Positions 19,260 through 27,647 of a stretch of 64,000 nucleotides of DNA are shown here, in pieces. The position numbers and the translations under genes are program-made. The notes below the pieces were generated by a model. It saw nothing but the letters and a program-made list of their open reading frames with translations. It did not search any database and was not told the DNA's origin. Every line of letters begins with the position of its first letter. The first letter of the stretch is position 1. This DNA comes from Streptococcus equi subsp. equi (lineage in GTDB: Bacteria > Bacillota > Bacilli > Lactobacillales > Streptococcaceae), in assembly GCA_900637675.1 (NCBI GenBank), contig LR134389.1, positions 992,001 through 1,056,000 of the forward strand. Reading direction: 5' to 3'.

Positions 19260-19671
19260 AAGGTACAGCTTATGGGCAATTTGCATAGTCACTTGGATAA
19301 GGGCTTTGCAATTGCGGTTTAGTTCTGCGATTTAAGAAAAGAAGTAAGCAAGGATTTTATCAGTTAACCACATACCAAGCTTTTGATGGCCTTGATGCCG
19401 GAGAGAGCTTGGTATTTTTTTATTTTTAAAAAAATCACAAAAAATGATTTATTCTGAGCATAATCCTTGCAAATTAAAATGAGAAGTGTATAATGGCAAT
19501 ATAAATTAAATAACAAGTGGTCACTTTTGTTAATAGTTGTTTTAAGGTATTTGTAGCGCTTTATTGTTAAACATAAATGTATCAAAAAAATAACTAGCAA
19601 TTTTATATTTAATTTATGTAGTCACTTTAAAGAGTGAACAAAGTAGTTTTATTGAATTGAGGAGATTTATT
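19260..19671. promoter_or_regulatory. Intergenic region with the gls24-operon promoter
   Basis: There are no genes in this 412-base stretch. A promoter with TTGCAA at 19467-19472, a 16-base spacer and TATAAT at 19489-19494 gives a leader of about 170 bases before the first stress gene. The leader is AT-rich, with the near-palindrome TCACTTTAAAGAGTGA around 19621-19636. A weaker hairpin near 19376-19411 (AAGCTTTTGATGG..) may terminate pcrA. Confidence 0.55.
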
Positions 19672-19917
19672 ATGGGAATTATTTGGACATTAATTGTGGG
19701 TGCACTTATCGGTGCTATTGCCGGTGCGCTTACTAAAAAAGGCGGATCAATGGGCTGGATTGCCAATATCGCTGCAGGACTTATTGGATCATACGTTGGT
19801 CAAGCTTTGTTTGGCAGCTGGGGTCTAACATTAGCTGGCATGGCACTTTTCCCATCAATCATTGGTGCTGTTATCGTTGTTATCATTACTTCTTTTGTAC
19901 TAAATAAATCAAACTAA
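19672..19917 (+). CDS. GlsB/YeaQ/YmgE-family membrane protein
   Basis: Small 81-residue membrane protein with three hydrophobic segments and glycine-rich helices (GALIGAIAGALTKKGGSMGW, GLIGSYVGQALFG). The ATG at 19672 is chosen because GAGGAG lies nine bases upstream; the in-frame ATG at 19657 has no such site. This family, once called transglycosylase-associated, commonly accompanies gls24 in Gram-positive stress operons. Here it is the first gene of the operon. Its biochemical role is unknown. Confidence 0.9.
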   Translation: MGIIWTLIVGALIGAIAGALTKKGGSMGWIANIAAGLIGSYVGQALFGSWGLTLAGMALFPSIIGAVIVVIITSFVLNKSN

Positions 19918-19964
19918 GGGCATTTCTATCATTATAGAGATGGTTGAGTAGGAAAGAGGTTTTT

Positions 19965-20546
19965 ATGTCGAAATTTTTAAAAATTAGCTATAGTCTCATT
20001 GGCTTAGTCCTATTGACGGTCTTTGGTGGCGTGATAGCCATAACTGGAGATTATATTAGGCTACCTATTGGCTATCAATGGCTTCACTGGGATATGAATT
20101 GGCTTCCTAAATTCCTAAATCCGGCCTTATATTACTATTACTTTTGGGCAGCTATCGCTTTATTTCTAATAACAGTGCTGATCCTTCTTGTGATTATCTT
20201 TTATCCACGCACCTATACTGAGATTCAGCTGGCTAAGGATAAAGGAACCCTGCTTTTGAAAGGGTCTGCTATTGAAGGCTATGTAGCAGCTGCTATTAAA
20301 GCAGCAGGGCTTATGTCAAGCCCAAGAGTTACCGCTAAGCTGTACAAGCGTAAATTTAAGGTTAATGTCAGTGGACAATTAGCTTCTCGCGTAGCTGTCA
20401 CTGAGCAGCTAAATGGCATTAAAGAAGGAATTGAGACTGGTTTAACAGAATTCTTTGGTATTAATCGACCTGTCCATTTCAAGGTTTATGTCAAGGATAT
20501 TGCTGATGCTAAGCAAAAGCATAGCTCTAAGAGACGTGTAGAATAG
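19965..20546 (+). CDS. amaP: Alkaline shock membrane anchor protein AmaP
   Basis: A 193-residue membrane protein with two N-terminal membrane segments (near residues 8-28 and 58-85) and a cytoplasmic C-terminal part that anchors Asp23/Gls24 proteins to the membrane. The ATG at 19965 has GGAAAGAGG upstream. It is followed by a DUF2273 gene and a gls24 gene, the usual amaP-DUF2273-asp23 order. The C-terminal region (ITEIQLAKDKGTLLLKGSAIEGYVAAAIK-like) is typical of the family. Confidence 0.88.
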   Translation: MSKFLKISYSLIGLVLLTVFGGVIAITGDYIRLPIGYQWLHWDMNWLPKFLNPALYYYYFWAAIALFLITVLILLVIIFYPRTYTEIQLAKDKGTLLLKGSAIEGYVAAAIKAAGLMSSPRVTAKLYKRKFKVNVSGQLASRVAVTEQLNGIKEGIETGLTEFFGINRPVHFKVYVKDIADAKQKHSSKRRVE

Positions 20547-20555
20547 GAGATTATC

Positions 20556-20744
20556 ATGGCATTTTATGAACGGTTTAAATACCCTATTATTGGTGGTCTG
20601 ATAGGGCTGATAGCTGCTGTATTACTGATGACCTTTGGGTTATTTAAAACACTGCTGGCAATTATTTTCATTATTTTAGGAGTATATGGCGGCCTGTATG
20701 CCAAAAAGACAGGTATTATCGATCAATTGATCAAACGTAACTAA
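20556..20744 (+). CDS. DUF2273 small membrane protein
   Basis: A 62-residue protein with two membrane helices (PIIGGLIGLIAAVLLMTFG and TLLAIIFIILGVYGGLYA), characteristic of DUF2273 proteins that sit between amaP and asp23. It ends in a basic tail. AGGAG precedes the ATG. It probably helps AmaP fix the Asp23/Gls24 layer at the membrane, by family context. Confidence 0.88.
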   Translation: MAFYERFKYPIIGGLIGLIAAVLLMTFGLFKTLLAIIFIILGVYGGLYAKKTGIIDQLIKRN

Positions 20745-20756
20745 AGGAGATTTATC

Positions 20757-21296
20757 ATGACTGAAACTTACATTAAAAACACAACTCATAAAGAACCAAC
20801 TTCAGCTGTTCGTGGCGAATTGACCTATGATGACAAGGTCATTGAAAAGATCGTTGGCTTGGCTCTTGAAAACATTGATGGCCTACTAGGTGTTAATGGT
20901 GGCTTTTTGGCCAATCTAAAAGACAAGCTTGTTAATAGTGATTCTGTTCGTGATGGGGTTAATGTTGAGGTTGGTAAAAAAGAGGTTGCTGTTGATTTAG
21001 ACATTGTAGCAGAATACCAAAAGCATGTTCCAACCATTTTTGATGCGATTAAATCTGTCGTAGAAAATGAAGTCAAGAGAATGACAGATTTAGAGGTGAT
21101 TGAGGTTAATGTTAAGGTTGTTGACATTAAAACCAAGGAGCAATTTGAAGCTGATAAGGTCAGCCTACAGGATAAGGTGACTGAGGTAGCTCGCTCAACC
21201 TCTGAATTTACAAGCAAGCAGGTAGACAATGTTAAGGCATCTGTAGGTGCAGGTGTAGAAAAGGTTCAAGAGCAAACTGAGCCACGCGTTAAGTAA
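20757..21296 (+). CDS. Asp23/Gls24 family envelope stress protein (copy 1)
   Basis: A 179-residue cytoplasmic protein of the Asp23/Gls24 family, which forms an abundant layer beneath the membrane in low-GC Gram-positives and supports envelope stress tolerance. The family core is [30 protein letters not shown], followed by [24 protein letters not shown] (given in part). The C-terminal tail is charged and probably helical. It is closely similar to the second copy at 21541. AAAGGAG lies upstream. Confidence 0.93.
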   Translation: MTETYIKNTTHKEPTSAVRGELTYDDKVIEKIVGLALENIDGLLGVNGGFLANLKDKLVNSDSVRDGVNVEVGKKEVAVDLDIVAEYQKHVPTIFDAIKSVVENEVKRMTDLEVIEVNVKVVDIKTKEQFEADKVSLQDKVTEVARSTSEFTSKQVDNVKASVGAGVEKVQEQTEPRVK

Positions 21297-21333
21297 GCTA
21301 GGCTGTCAAACGATAGAAATAGAGGAAATCATA

Positions 21334-21531
21334 ATGTCAGAAGAAAAGGTAAATGCAAAATTGGAGCAAGCAGGCGGTAAAATCAAAGAAGCCTTTGGAA
21401 AGGTGACTGGTGATAAATCCTTAGAAACCGAAGGTAAGGTTGATCAAGCAGCCAGCAAAATCAAAGAAGTAGCTGCTGATGCTAAGGACGCTGTCAAGGG
21501 CTTTGTTAAGGGCCTTAAGCAAGATAAATAA
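21334..21531 (+). CDS. CsbD-like stress protein
   Basis: A 65-residue hydrophilic lysine- and alanine-rich protein, with the CsbD-family pattern [27 protein letters not shown] followed by a repeat-like [18 protein letters not shown] helix. CsbD proteins are general-stress proteins of unknown mechanism, and they often accompany gls24. It lies between the two gls24 copies. Confidence 0.9.
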   Translation: MSEEKVNAKLEQAGGKIKEAFGKVTGDKSLETEGKVDQAASKIKEVAADAKDAVKGFVKGLKQDK

Positions 21532-21540
21532 GGAGTTGTA

Positions 21541-22029
21541 ATGAAAGCAAAGGACATAAAAAGTACGTTGACCTACGATGATAAGGTCATTGAAAAAATC
21601 GTTGGACATGCTTTAGAGAAGGTCAGTGGCTTATTAGCAGTCAATGGTGGCTTTTTCTCAAATATCAAAAATAACCTAGTGAATAGTGACTCTGTTCGTG
21701 ATGGGGTGTCTGTTGAGGTTGGCAGCAAGGAAGTGGCTGTTGACTTAGATATTGTTGTTGAATATGGTAAGGATATTCCAGCAATTGTTGAGTCTATCAA
21801 GGCTATTGTTTTTCAAAATGTCGATAGCATGACACATTTGAGGGTCGTTGAAGTAAATGTGAACGTTGTTGATATTAGAACCAAAGAAGAGCATGAGGCT
21901 GCTAGCGTCACTGTTCAAGACAGGCTAACAGACGCGGCCTCAGCAACCTCTCAATTTGTAGCTGAGCAAGCAGACAAGGTAAAAGAAACTGTCTCTAAAA
22001 CCACAGATAATAACGAGACAGTAGAATAA
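21541..22029 (+). CDS. Asp23/Gls24 family envelope stress protein (copy 2)
   Basis: A 162-residue paralogue of the 20757 gene. Shared blocks include [44 protein letters not shown] and VNVVDIRTKEEHEA. The C-terminal tail diverges. Tandem paralogues probably arose by duplication within the operon. It is the last gene of the operon; a long gap and a new promoter region precede the next gene. Confidence 0.93.
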   Translation: MKAKDIKSTLTYDDKVIEKIVGHALEKVSGLLAVNGGFFSNIKNNLVNSDSVRDGVSVEVGSKEVAVDLDIVVEYGKDIPAIVESIKAIVFQNVDSMTHLRVVEVNVNVVDIRTKEEHEAASVTVQDRLTDAASATSQFVAEQADKVKETVSKTTDNNETVE

Positions 22030-22184
22030 AACACAACAACTAAAACTCCTGTTAATGACATATTGTGGGCTGGTGTGATGACCAGCTCTTTTTATCAGTG
22101 CTTGAACAATGTTATGCTATTGTATTCTCTGTGAAAATGTGATTTAATGGGAATGGTATCATTTGTTAAAAAGGAGTAATTATC

Positions 22185-22826
22185 ATGACTAGTAATAAGA
22201 GAGAGATTACTAATTCCAAGTATCAAAAGATTGCCATTTCAGTTGCTGAAAGGATTGCCAATGGCGAATATGAAGTGGGAGAAAAGCTAAAGTCTAGGAC
22301 AACCATTGCTTCGACCTTTAAAGTTTCGCCTGAAACTGCTAGAAAGGGTCTGAATATTTTAGCTGATCTGAAGATTTTGACCTTAAAGCATGGGAGTGGC
22401 GCCATTGTCTTGTCTAAGGAAAAGGCTATTGATTTTCTGAACCAATACGAATCCACCCATTCTATCGCTGTCATCAAAGAAAATATTCGCCATAATATTC
22501 GTGAGCAGGAAAAGGCAATGGAGCATTTAACAGTGCTTGTTAATGAGTTTCTGATGCAAAGCCAATCAATCAGCAAGCAATACCCGCTGGCACCTTACGA
22601 AATTATTTGTAGTCAGGATTCAGAGCATTTTGGCCAATCCATTGGTGATTTGAACATTTGGCATCAAACGGGAGCGACGATTGTAGCTATTGAGCATGAT
22701 GGCCAATTCATTGTTTCTCCCGGTCCTTACGCTGTTATCGAAAAAGGTGATCATATTTACTTTGTCGGTAATGAGGACGTGATTTCTAGAATGAAAACCT
22801 TTTTTAATGTTAGAAAGGGTCTGTAA
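22185..22826 (+). CDS. GntR-type regulator with RCK_C domain (BusR-like)
   Basis: A 213-residue regulator with an N-terminal GntR winged helix (residues about 10-80, VGEKLKSRTTIASTFKVSPETARKGL), a middle helical linker (about 95-130), and a C-terminal RCK_C/TrkA-C domain (GQSIGDLNIWHQTGATIVAIEHDGQFIVSPGPYAVIEKGDHIYFVG in part). This is the architecture of BusR, which binds cyclic di-AMP through RCK_C and represses the BusAB osmolyte importer. No busAB genes lie beside it here, so its target is not shown. It may be BusR itself placed away from its operon or a paralogue. AAAAGGAG precedes the ATG. Confidence 0.82.
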   Translation: MTSNKREITNSKYQKIAISVAERIANGEYEVGEKLKSRTTIASTFKVSPETARKGLNILADLKILTLKHGSGAIVLSKEKAIDFLNQYESTHSIAVIKENIRHNIREQEKAMEHLTVLVNEFLMQSQSISKQYPLAPYEIICSQDSEHFGQSIGDLNIWHQTGATIVAIEHDGQFIVSPGPYAVIEKGDHIYFVGNEDVISRMKTFFNVRKGL

Positions 22827-22833
22827 TCACAAA

Positions 22834-22893
22834 AAAACACAGAGCTGCTTTAAGGTGATGGTGATATCACGATGAAGTGTCTCTGTGTTTTTG
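22834..22893. terminator. Terminator between convergent BusR-like and TetR genes
   Basis: ACACAGAG (22837-22844) pairs with CTCTGTGT (22881-22888), with A-runs before and T-runs after, and the palindrome GTGATATCAC inside the loop. It can work in both directions. Confidence 0.75.
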
Positions 22894-22942
22894 TGTTATC
22901 AGGCTAAGGCTTCTAAGTAGCTTATAGCTCTGATTGAAGCCC

Positions 22943-23491
22943 CTAGATTACTTTTTCAAAGCCAACAGTTTTCAGGATAATAGCTGTCATGTCATCGGTT
23001 GTTTCTTGACAGTCATGACTAATCCAGTAGCTAATCAGACTTTCAATACTGGCTAGATAAACCTCAAGCGCGTAGTGATAAGGGATCTGATAGTGCTTGG
23101 TGATGATTTCTTGAAAGCCATCAATAGTGGTCAAAAATTGATAAATAAAATCCTTGAGTATTTGTGAAAAATTCAAATAACTGGAGTTAGCCATAGCAGC
23201 AATAAAGGGAAGATTATCAATGATATAAGCGAGGGCTTCCTTTAGAACGAGTCTAGTATCTGTAAAAATATGAGGGTCATTTAGGAGCTGGTATAAATCG
23301 TCTAAGGTGTCATTTATGAGATGAGTCATCATATCATGTTTATCCCTGTAATGCAGATAAAAGGTGCCTCTATTGACACCAGCTTTTTTGGTTAAGTCAG
23401 AAACGGTAATGGTCTCAAAGCTCTTTTCTGTCAAAAGACTGACAAGTGCCTGCTTCAAATAGGCCTTGGTTGGTGTGTGTCTTGTTGTCAT
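22943..23491 (-). CDS. TetR/AcrR-family transcriptional regulator
   Basis: A 182-residue repressor. The N-terminal helix-turn-helix is ITVSDLTKKAGVNRGTFYLHYRDKHDMM (in part), residues about 25-55. The remainder is helical and would bind an inducer. It is divergent from an ABC exporter operon, and a 17-bp inverted repeat lies at that operon's promoter, so it very likely represses the exporter. The inducer is unknown. Confidence 0.9.
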   Translation of the reverse strand: MTTRHTPTKAYLKQALVSLLTEKSFETITVSDLTKKAGVNRGTFYLHYRDKHDMMTHLINDTLDDLYQLLNDPHIFTDTRLVLKEALAYIIDNLPFIAAMANSSYLNFSQILKDFIYQFLTTIDGFQEIITKHYQIPYHYALEVYLASIESLISYWISHDCQETTDDMTAIILKTVGFEKVI

Positions 23492-23532
23492 CGACTCATC
23501 TCCTTAAGTCAACAAATGCTGCTTATCTGTTC

Positions 23533-23592
23533 TTGTTAAAGTCTTGAGGACATTATATAATAAGGCTAGTATAAAATCAACAAGGTGTTGAT
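23533..23592 (+). promoter_or_regulatory. Exporter promoter with TetR-type operator
   Basis: TTGTTA at 23533-23538, a 17-base spacer and TATAAT at 23556-23561. The perfect inverted repeat ATCAACA-agg-TGTTGAT at 23576-23592 lies just downstream of the predicted start and before the ribosome binding site. It is well placed to be the operator for the adjacent TetR protein. Confidence 0.7.
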
Positions 23593-23613
23593 ATAAAGGA
23601 GGTGACATGATCA

Positions 23614-24315
23614 GTGTCCTATATTGAAATGAGGTCCTCTTCAAAGACCTACCAGATTGGAGAAACAACTGTTAAGGCTAATGATGAGGTATCCTTTGAG
23701 ATTGAAAGAGGGGAGCTTGTGATCATTTTAGGAGCCTCTGGTGCAGGCAAGTCCACAGTGCTTAATATTTTAGGCGGCATGGATAGCAATGACCAAGGTC
23801 AGGTCATAATAGACGGCAAGGACATCTCGACCTATAGTAAAAAGGCATTGACCAGCTACCGTCGTTACGAGGTTGGCTTTGTTTTTCAATTTTACAATCT
23901 GGTGCCAAATCTGACAGCAAAGGAAAATGTTGAGCTGGCGGCTGATATTGTGGCAGATGCACTTGATCCGACTACTGTCTTAAATGAGGTGGGGCTAGGA
24001 GGACGTTTGGAGCATTTCCCAGCACAGCTATCAGGAGGTGAGCAGCAAAGGGTGTCTATTGCTCGTGCCTTGGCTAAAAATCCTAAGTTGTTGCTTTGTG
24101 ATGAGCCAACAGGGGCTTTAGATTATCAAACCGGCAAGCAAATTTTAAGATTGCTTCAAGATATGGCGCACGACAAGGGCAGGACAGTTATTGTGGTGAC
24201 GCATAATACTGCTCTAGCGCCTATTGCTGATCGGGTCATTTATATGCATGACGGTCGTGTGACCAAGACAGTGCTTAATAAGCAGCCGCTTGATATTGAT
24301 AGGATAACGTATTGA
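23614..24315 (+). CDS. ABC transporter ATP-binding protein (MacB/LolD type)
   Basis: A 233-residue ATPase. Walker A is [10 protein letters not shown]-loop VFQFYNL, signature [15 protein letters not shown], Walker [13 protein letters not shown], switch VVTHN. The GTG at 23614 is taken as start with AAGGAGGTG nine bases upstream; the ATG at 23607 opens only a six-codon frame (MISVLY). The partner permease follows after eleven bases. The pair is controlled by the divergent TetR gene and probably exports a lipid, peptide or antimicrobial compound. Confidence 0.93.
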   Translation: MSYIEMRSSSKTYQIGETTVKANDEVSFEIERGELVIILGASGAGKSTVLNILGGMDSNDQGQVIIDGKDISTYSKKALTSYRRYEVGFVFQFYNLVPNLTAKENVELAADIVADALDPTTVLNEVGLGGRLEHFPAQLSGGEQQRVSIARALAKNPKLLLCDEPTGALDYQTGKQILRLLQDMAHDKGRTVIVVTHNTALAPIADRVIYMHDGRVTKTVLNKQPLDIDRITY

Positions 24316-24326
24316 GAGGTGCCTAG

Positions 24327-26966
24327 ATGAAACAAAAAACCTTATGGAAGGATAGTTTTCGAGCAATAAAAGCTAGTAAGGGGCGTTTTTTGTCCTTGCT
24401 ATTTTTAATGGCTCTAGGCTCCTTTGCCTTGGTTGGCTTAAAGGTGGCTGGTCCCAATATGGAAAAAACTGCTAGTCACTATCTAGAGGAGCATCAGGTT
24501 ATGGACCTTAGTATCCTAACCTCGCATGGCTTTTCTGATAGAGATAAGCAAGAATTAGCCTCTCTTAAAAATGCAAGACTAGAGTATGCGAGCTTTGTTG
24601 ATGGTGCTTTTGATCACCAGAGGAAGGCTATTAGGCTTTATTCTATGCCACAAAGCCTATCTCAGGCCAGCTTGGTCAAGGGAGATTACCCTAGCAAGGC
24701 TAGCGACATTTTGCTATCTGAAGCTTTATCAAGCCGCTATCGGCTTGGGCAAATAATCACGATAAGCCTAAAAACAAAGGGATTGCTAAAGCATAGATCC
24801 TATCGTGTTGTCGGCTTTGCTCATTCTCCAGAAATATGGTCCAAAACAAACTTAGGTGTTTCCTCAGCAGGGGATGGTAATCTCTATGCCTATGCCTACC
24901 TTCACCCTAGTGCCTTTCAGCAAGGGCACAATCTCTTACGCATTCGGTATGATGATTTAAGAGGGTTGAATGCCTTTTCAACTCAATACAATGAACGATT
25001 GCTACAACACCAAGCAGAGCTTGATCAGATCTTGCAGGACAATGGTCAAGAGCGTTATGAAGAAATGCTCAATGACCTTAATCGCAGCTTGAAAGATAGT
25101 AAAGTTAAGCTCGAAGAGCAAAGGACTGTTCTTAAGGCAAGTGAAGACCAGCTGGCTTTGCTAAGTGGTCATGCCTTAGAGCAAGCGCAGACTCAGCTAA
25201 AGCAAGGGCAGGAAGAGTTAGCTAAAAAAGAAGCAAGCTTGCTAGAGTTAGCTGAAAAGCAAAGGGCAGCGATGATCAAGCCAACCTATACTAGCTATAG
25301 TCGCTCAACGCTGCCAGGTGGTGAGGGTTATCAAACCTATGCCACCTCAACACAGTCCATATCGCATGTTGGAAATATCTTTCCTGTTGTTTTGTATTTG
25401 GTTGCGGCCTTAGTTACTTTTACAACAATGGCTCGCTATGTTGACGAAGAACGAACGAACTCAGGCTTACTAAAGGCAATAGGCTATTCTGATTGGGATA
25501 TTACCAAAAAATTTCTGCTATATGGTGCCTTAGCTGCCTTGTTGGGCACTGGATTAGGAGTTTTAGGAGGGACTTATTTTTTATCTCGGCTCATCTCAGC
25601 TATCCTAACAGATGCATTGACTATCGGCTCTACTCAGCTTTATTTTTATTGGAGCTATAGTGTGGTTGCAGTGCTTTTAGCCTTGTTATCTGCTGTTTTG
25701 ACAGCTTATATGGTGGTGAGACGTGAGCTTTTTCTCAGACCCTCACAACTGTTGCTGCCTAAGCCTCCTAGTAGCGGGGCAAGGATTTGGCTGGAGCATG
25801 TCTCCTTTATCTGGCGGCGTTTATCCTTTACCTATAAGGTTACTTTTCGAAATATCTTTCGATATAAGCAAAGAATGCTGATGACAGTAATTGGAGTAGC
25901 AGGTTCTGTTGCGCTCTTATTTTCCGGCTTGGGCATTCAATCCTCACTTGCTAATAGCCTAAGCTATCAATTTGGCAAGCTGACAGCCTATGACATGCTC
26001 GTGGTAGAAGCTCCAACAGCAGAAGCTCATGATAGGCAGGAGCTGGCACAATATTTGAAGGCAGATCAGATTGCTAGTAAGAAAGAGATTTATTACGCTA
26101 ACTTATCACTAAAGATAAAAGACTTAGACAACAAGCAAACAGTGTCGTTGATTTCTAGCGATCAGAGCACTCTATCTCCCTATTTTAGCTTGATTGGTGC
26201 TGCTGACCGAAAAAAGCTAGACCTTCCAAGTACTGGAGTGCTTATCTCAAAAAAGCTTGCTGACTATTATCAGGCTCATGCAGGAGATCAGCTTGAGCTT
26301 GAAGCTAGTAACGGTAAACGCTATCAGTTAAGAGTGAGTCAGGTTATTGACATGACTGTTGGTCATTACTTGTTCATGTCTAAATCTTATTATCAGCAGG
26401 TATTTCGGGATATGGAGGCTTCACCATCCTATTTGGTAACAACAGCAAAGGCTAGTCCATCTGCTGTAAAGGACGTAGCTAGTCAGCTCTTAGCAATGCC
26501 TGCGGTTCAGGCTGTGTCACAACACAGTAGTATTGTTGCTACTGTGACAGGGATTGTGGCGTCTTTGGATCAGGTTATGACGCTTTTAGTACTTCTATCA
26601 GTTCTACTAGCCTTGGTCATTTTGTATCATTTGACCAATATCAATATTGCTGAGAGGGTTAGGGAATTATCAACGATAAGAGTCTTGGGCTTTTATGACA
26701 AGGAGGTTACCTTATACATTTACCGGGAAACCATGCTTTTGTCTGCTGTTGGTATTTTGATCGGTCTCTGGGGTGGCAGCTATTTGCACGCCTATATCAT
26801 GAAGGTGATTGCTAATGATTCTATGAGCTTTGGTAGGACAGTTGATGCTTATGTTTACCTAGTACCTGTTGGGGCTATTGTGCTTTTGTTGATTGTGCTT
26901 GGCTATATGGTTAGCTACCGGCTAAGAAAGATTGATATGCTAGAGGCTCTAAAGTCTGTTGATTAG
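24327..26966 (+). CDS. FtsX/MacB-type ABC transporter permease
   Basis: A large 879-residue membrane protein with an N-terminal membrane helix, a long extracellular region with a coiled-coil segment (about residues 235-315, rich in Q, E, L and K), and two FtsX domains: membrane helices near 345-470, then near 520-545 and 730-870. This ten-helix plan is typical of Gram-positive lipoprotein- or peptide-export and bacitracin-sensing style permeases. It pairs with the ATPase encoded just upstream. The substrate is unknown. Confidence 0.9.
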   Translation: MKQKTLWKDSFRAIKASKGRFLSLLFLMALGSFALVGLKVAGPNMEKTASHYLEEHQVMDLSILTSHGFSDRDKQELASLKNARLEYASFVDGAFDHQRKAIRLYSMPQSLSQASLVKGDYPSKASDILLSEALSSRYRLGQIITISLKTKGLLKHRSYRVVGFAHSPEIWSKTNLGVSSAGDGNLYAYAYLHPSAFQQGHNLLRIRYDDLRGLNAFSTQYNERLLQHQAELDQILQDNGQERYEEMLNDLNRSLKDSKVKLEEQRTVLKASEDQLALLSGHALEQAQTQLKQGQEELAKKEASLLELAEKQRAAMIKPTYTSYSRSTLPGGEGYQTYATSTQSISHVGNIFPVVLYLVAALVTFTTMARYVDEERTNSGLLKAIGYSDWDITKKFLLYGALAALLGTGLGVLGGTYFLSRLISAILTDALTIGSTQLYFYWSYSVVAVLLALLSAVLTAYMVVRRELFLRPSQLLLPKPPSSGARIWLEHVSFIWRRLSFTYKVTFRNIFRYKQRMLMTVIGVAGSVALLFSGLGIQSSLANSLSYQFGKLTAYDMLVVEAPTAEAHDRQELAQYLKADQIASKKEIYYANLSLKIKDLDNKQTVSLISSDQSTLSPYFSLIGAADRKKLDLPSTGVLISKKLADYYQAHAGDQLELEASNGKRYQLRVSQVIDMTVGHYLFMSKSYYQQVFRDMEASPSYLVTTAKASPSAVKDVASQLLAMPAVQAVSQHSSIVATVTGIVASLDQVMTLLVLLSVLLALVILYHLTNINIAERVRELSTIRVLGFYDKEVTLYIYRETMLLSAVGILIGLWGGSYLHAYIMKVIANDSMSFGRTVDAYVYLVPVGAIVLLLIVLGYMVSYRLRKIDMLEALKSVD

Positions 26967-27041
26967 GGTAAAATAGTACTTGAAAATCGCTTAATAATAT
27001 GCTAGTATTAAAATACTATAATTTAATAGAAGGATACTTTT

Positions 27042-27638
27042 ATGGAAGCGATGATAGCTGCCTATTTGGCTGATCATAGAGAAAAGATACCACTTGGTCA
27101 GGTTGTTGATTGCTTTAAGGGGAAGGCTGTTTCTCGTAAGGCTGAGGCTGGTGAATTTGGTTTGATTAATCTGTCTGATATGGGACAGCTAGGAATTGAC
27201 TATCATCAGGTTAGAGCCTTTCATATGGATAGACGACAACTATTGCGCTATATCTTAGAGGATGGAGATGTCTTGATTGCCTCAAAGGGGACTGTTCAGA
27301 AGGTTTGTGTTTTTCATAAGCAAGAAAGGGAAATGGTAGCGTCCTCTAATATCACAGTGCTGCGTCCTCAGAGGGTTTTGCGAGGCTATTATATTAAGTT
27401 CTTTTTGGAGTCTGCTATTGGTCAAGCCTTGTTAAAGGCGGCGGATCATGGAAAGGACGTGATTAACCTATCGACCAAGGCTTTACTTGATATCCCTGTA
27501 CCAGTGATTCCTTTGGTTAAGCAGGATTATTTGATTAATCAATATTTGCGAGGCCTGCATGACTATCAACGGAAAGTAAACAGAGCTGAGCAGGAGTGGC
27601 AGTTTATTCAAAATGAAATTCAAAAAGGCTTGGGCTAG
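27042..27638 (+). CDS. Orphan half-size HsdS-like (type I specificity domain) protein
   Basis: A 198-residue protein resembling one target-recognition half of a type I restriction specificity subunit: an N-terminal LGQVVDCFKGKAVSRKAEAGEFGLINLSDM region, a central DGDVLIASKGTVQKVCVF segment, GYYIKFFLESAIGQALLKAA, and INLSTKALLDIPVPVIPLVKQD followed by a conserved-type C-terminal helix. No HsdM or HsdR gene lies nearby. It may be a relic, or a small protein reusing the fold; the role is unknown. The ArAE-type gene follows after nine bases, suggesting co-transcription. AGAAGGATAC precedes the ATG. Confidence 0.75.
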   Translation: MEAMIAAYLADHREKIPLGQVVDCFKGKAVSRKAEAGEFGLINLSDMGQLGIDYHQVRAFHMDRRQLLRYILEDGDVLIASKGTVQKVCVFHKQEREMVASSNITVLRPQRVLRGYYIKFFLESAIGQALLKAADHGKDVINLSTKALLDIPVPVIPLVKQDYLINQYLRGLHDYQRKVNRAEQEWQFIQNEIQKGLG

Positions 27639-27647
27639 AGGTAAAAT

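Noticed and set aside
20825..21229. 134-residue frame antisense to the first gls24 gene
   Set aside because: Shadow of the real gene; a similar shadow occurs at the paralogue (21573-21800), which shows it comes from coding bias.
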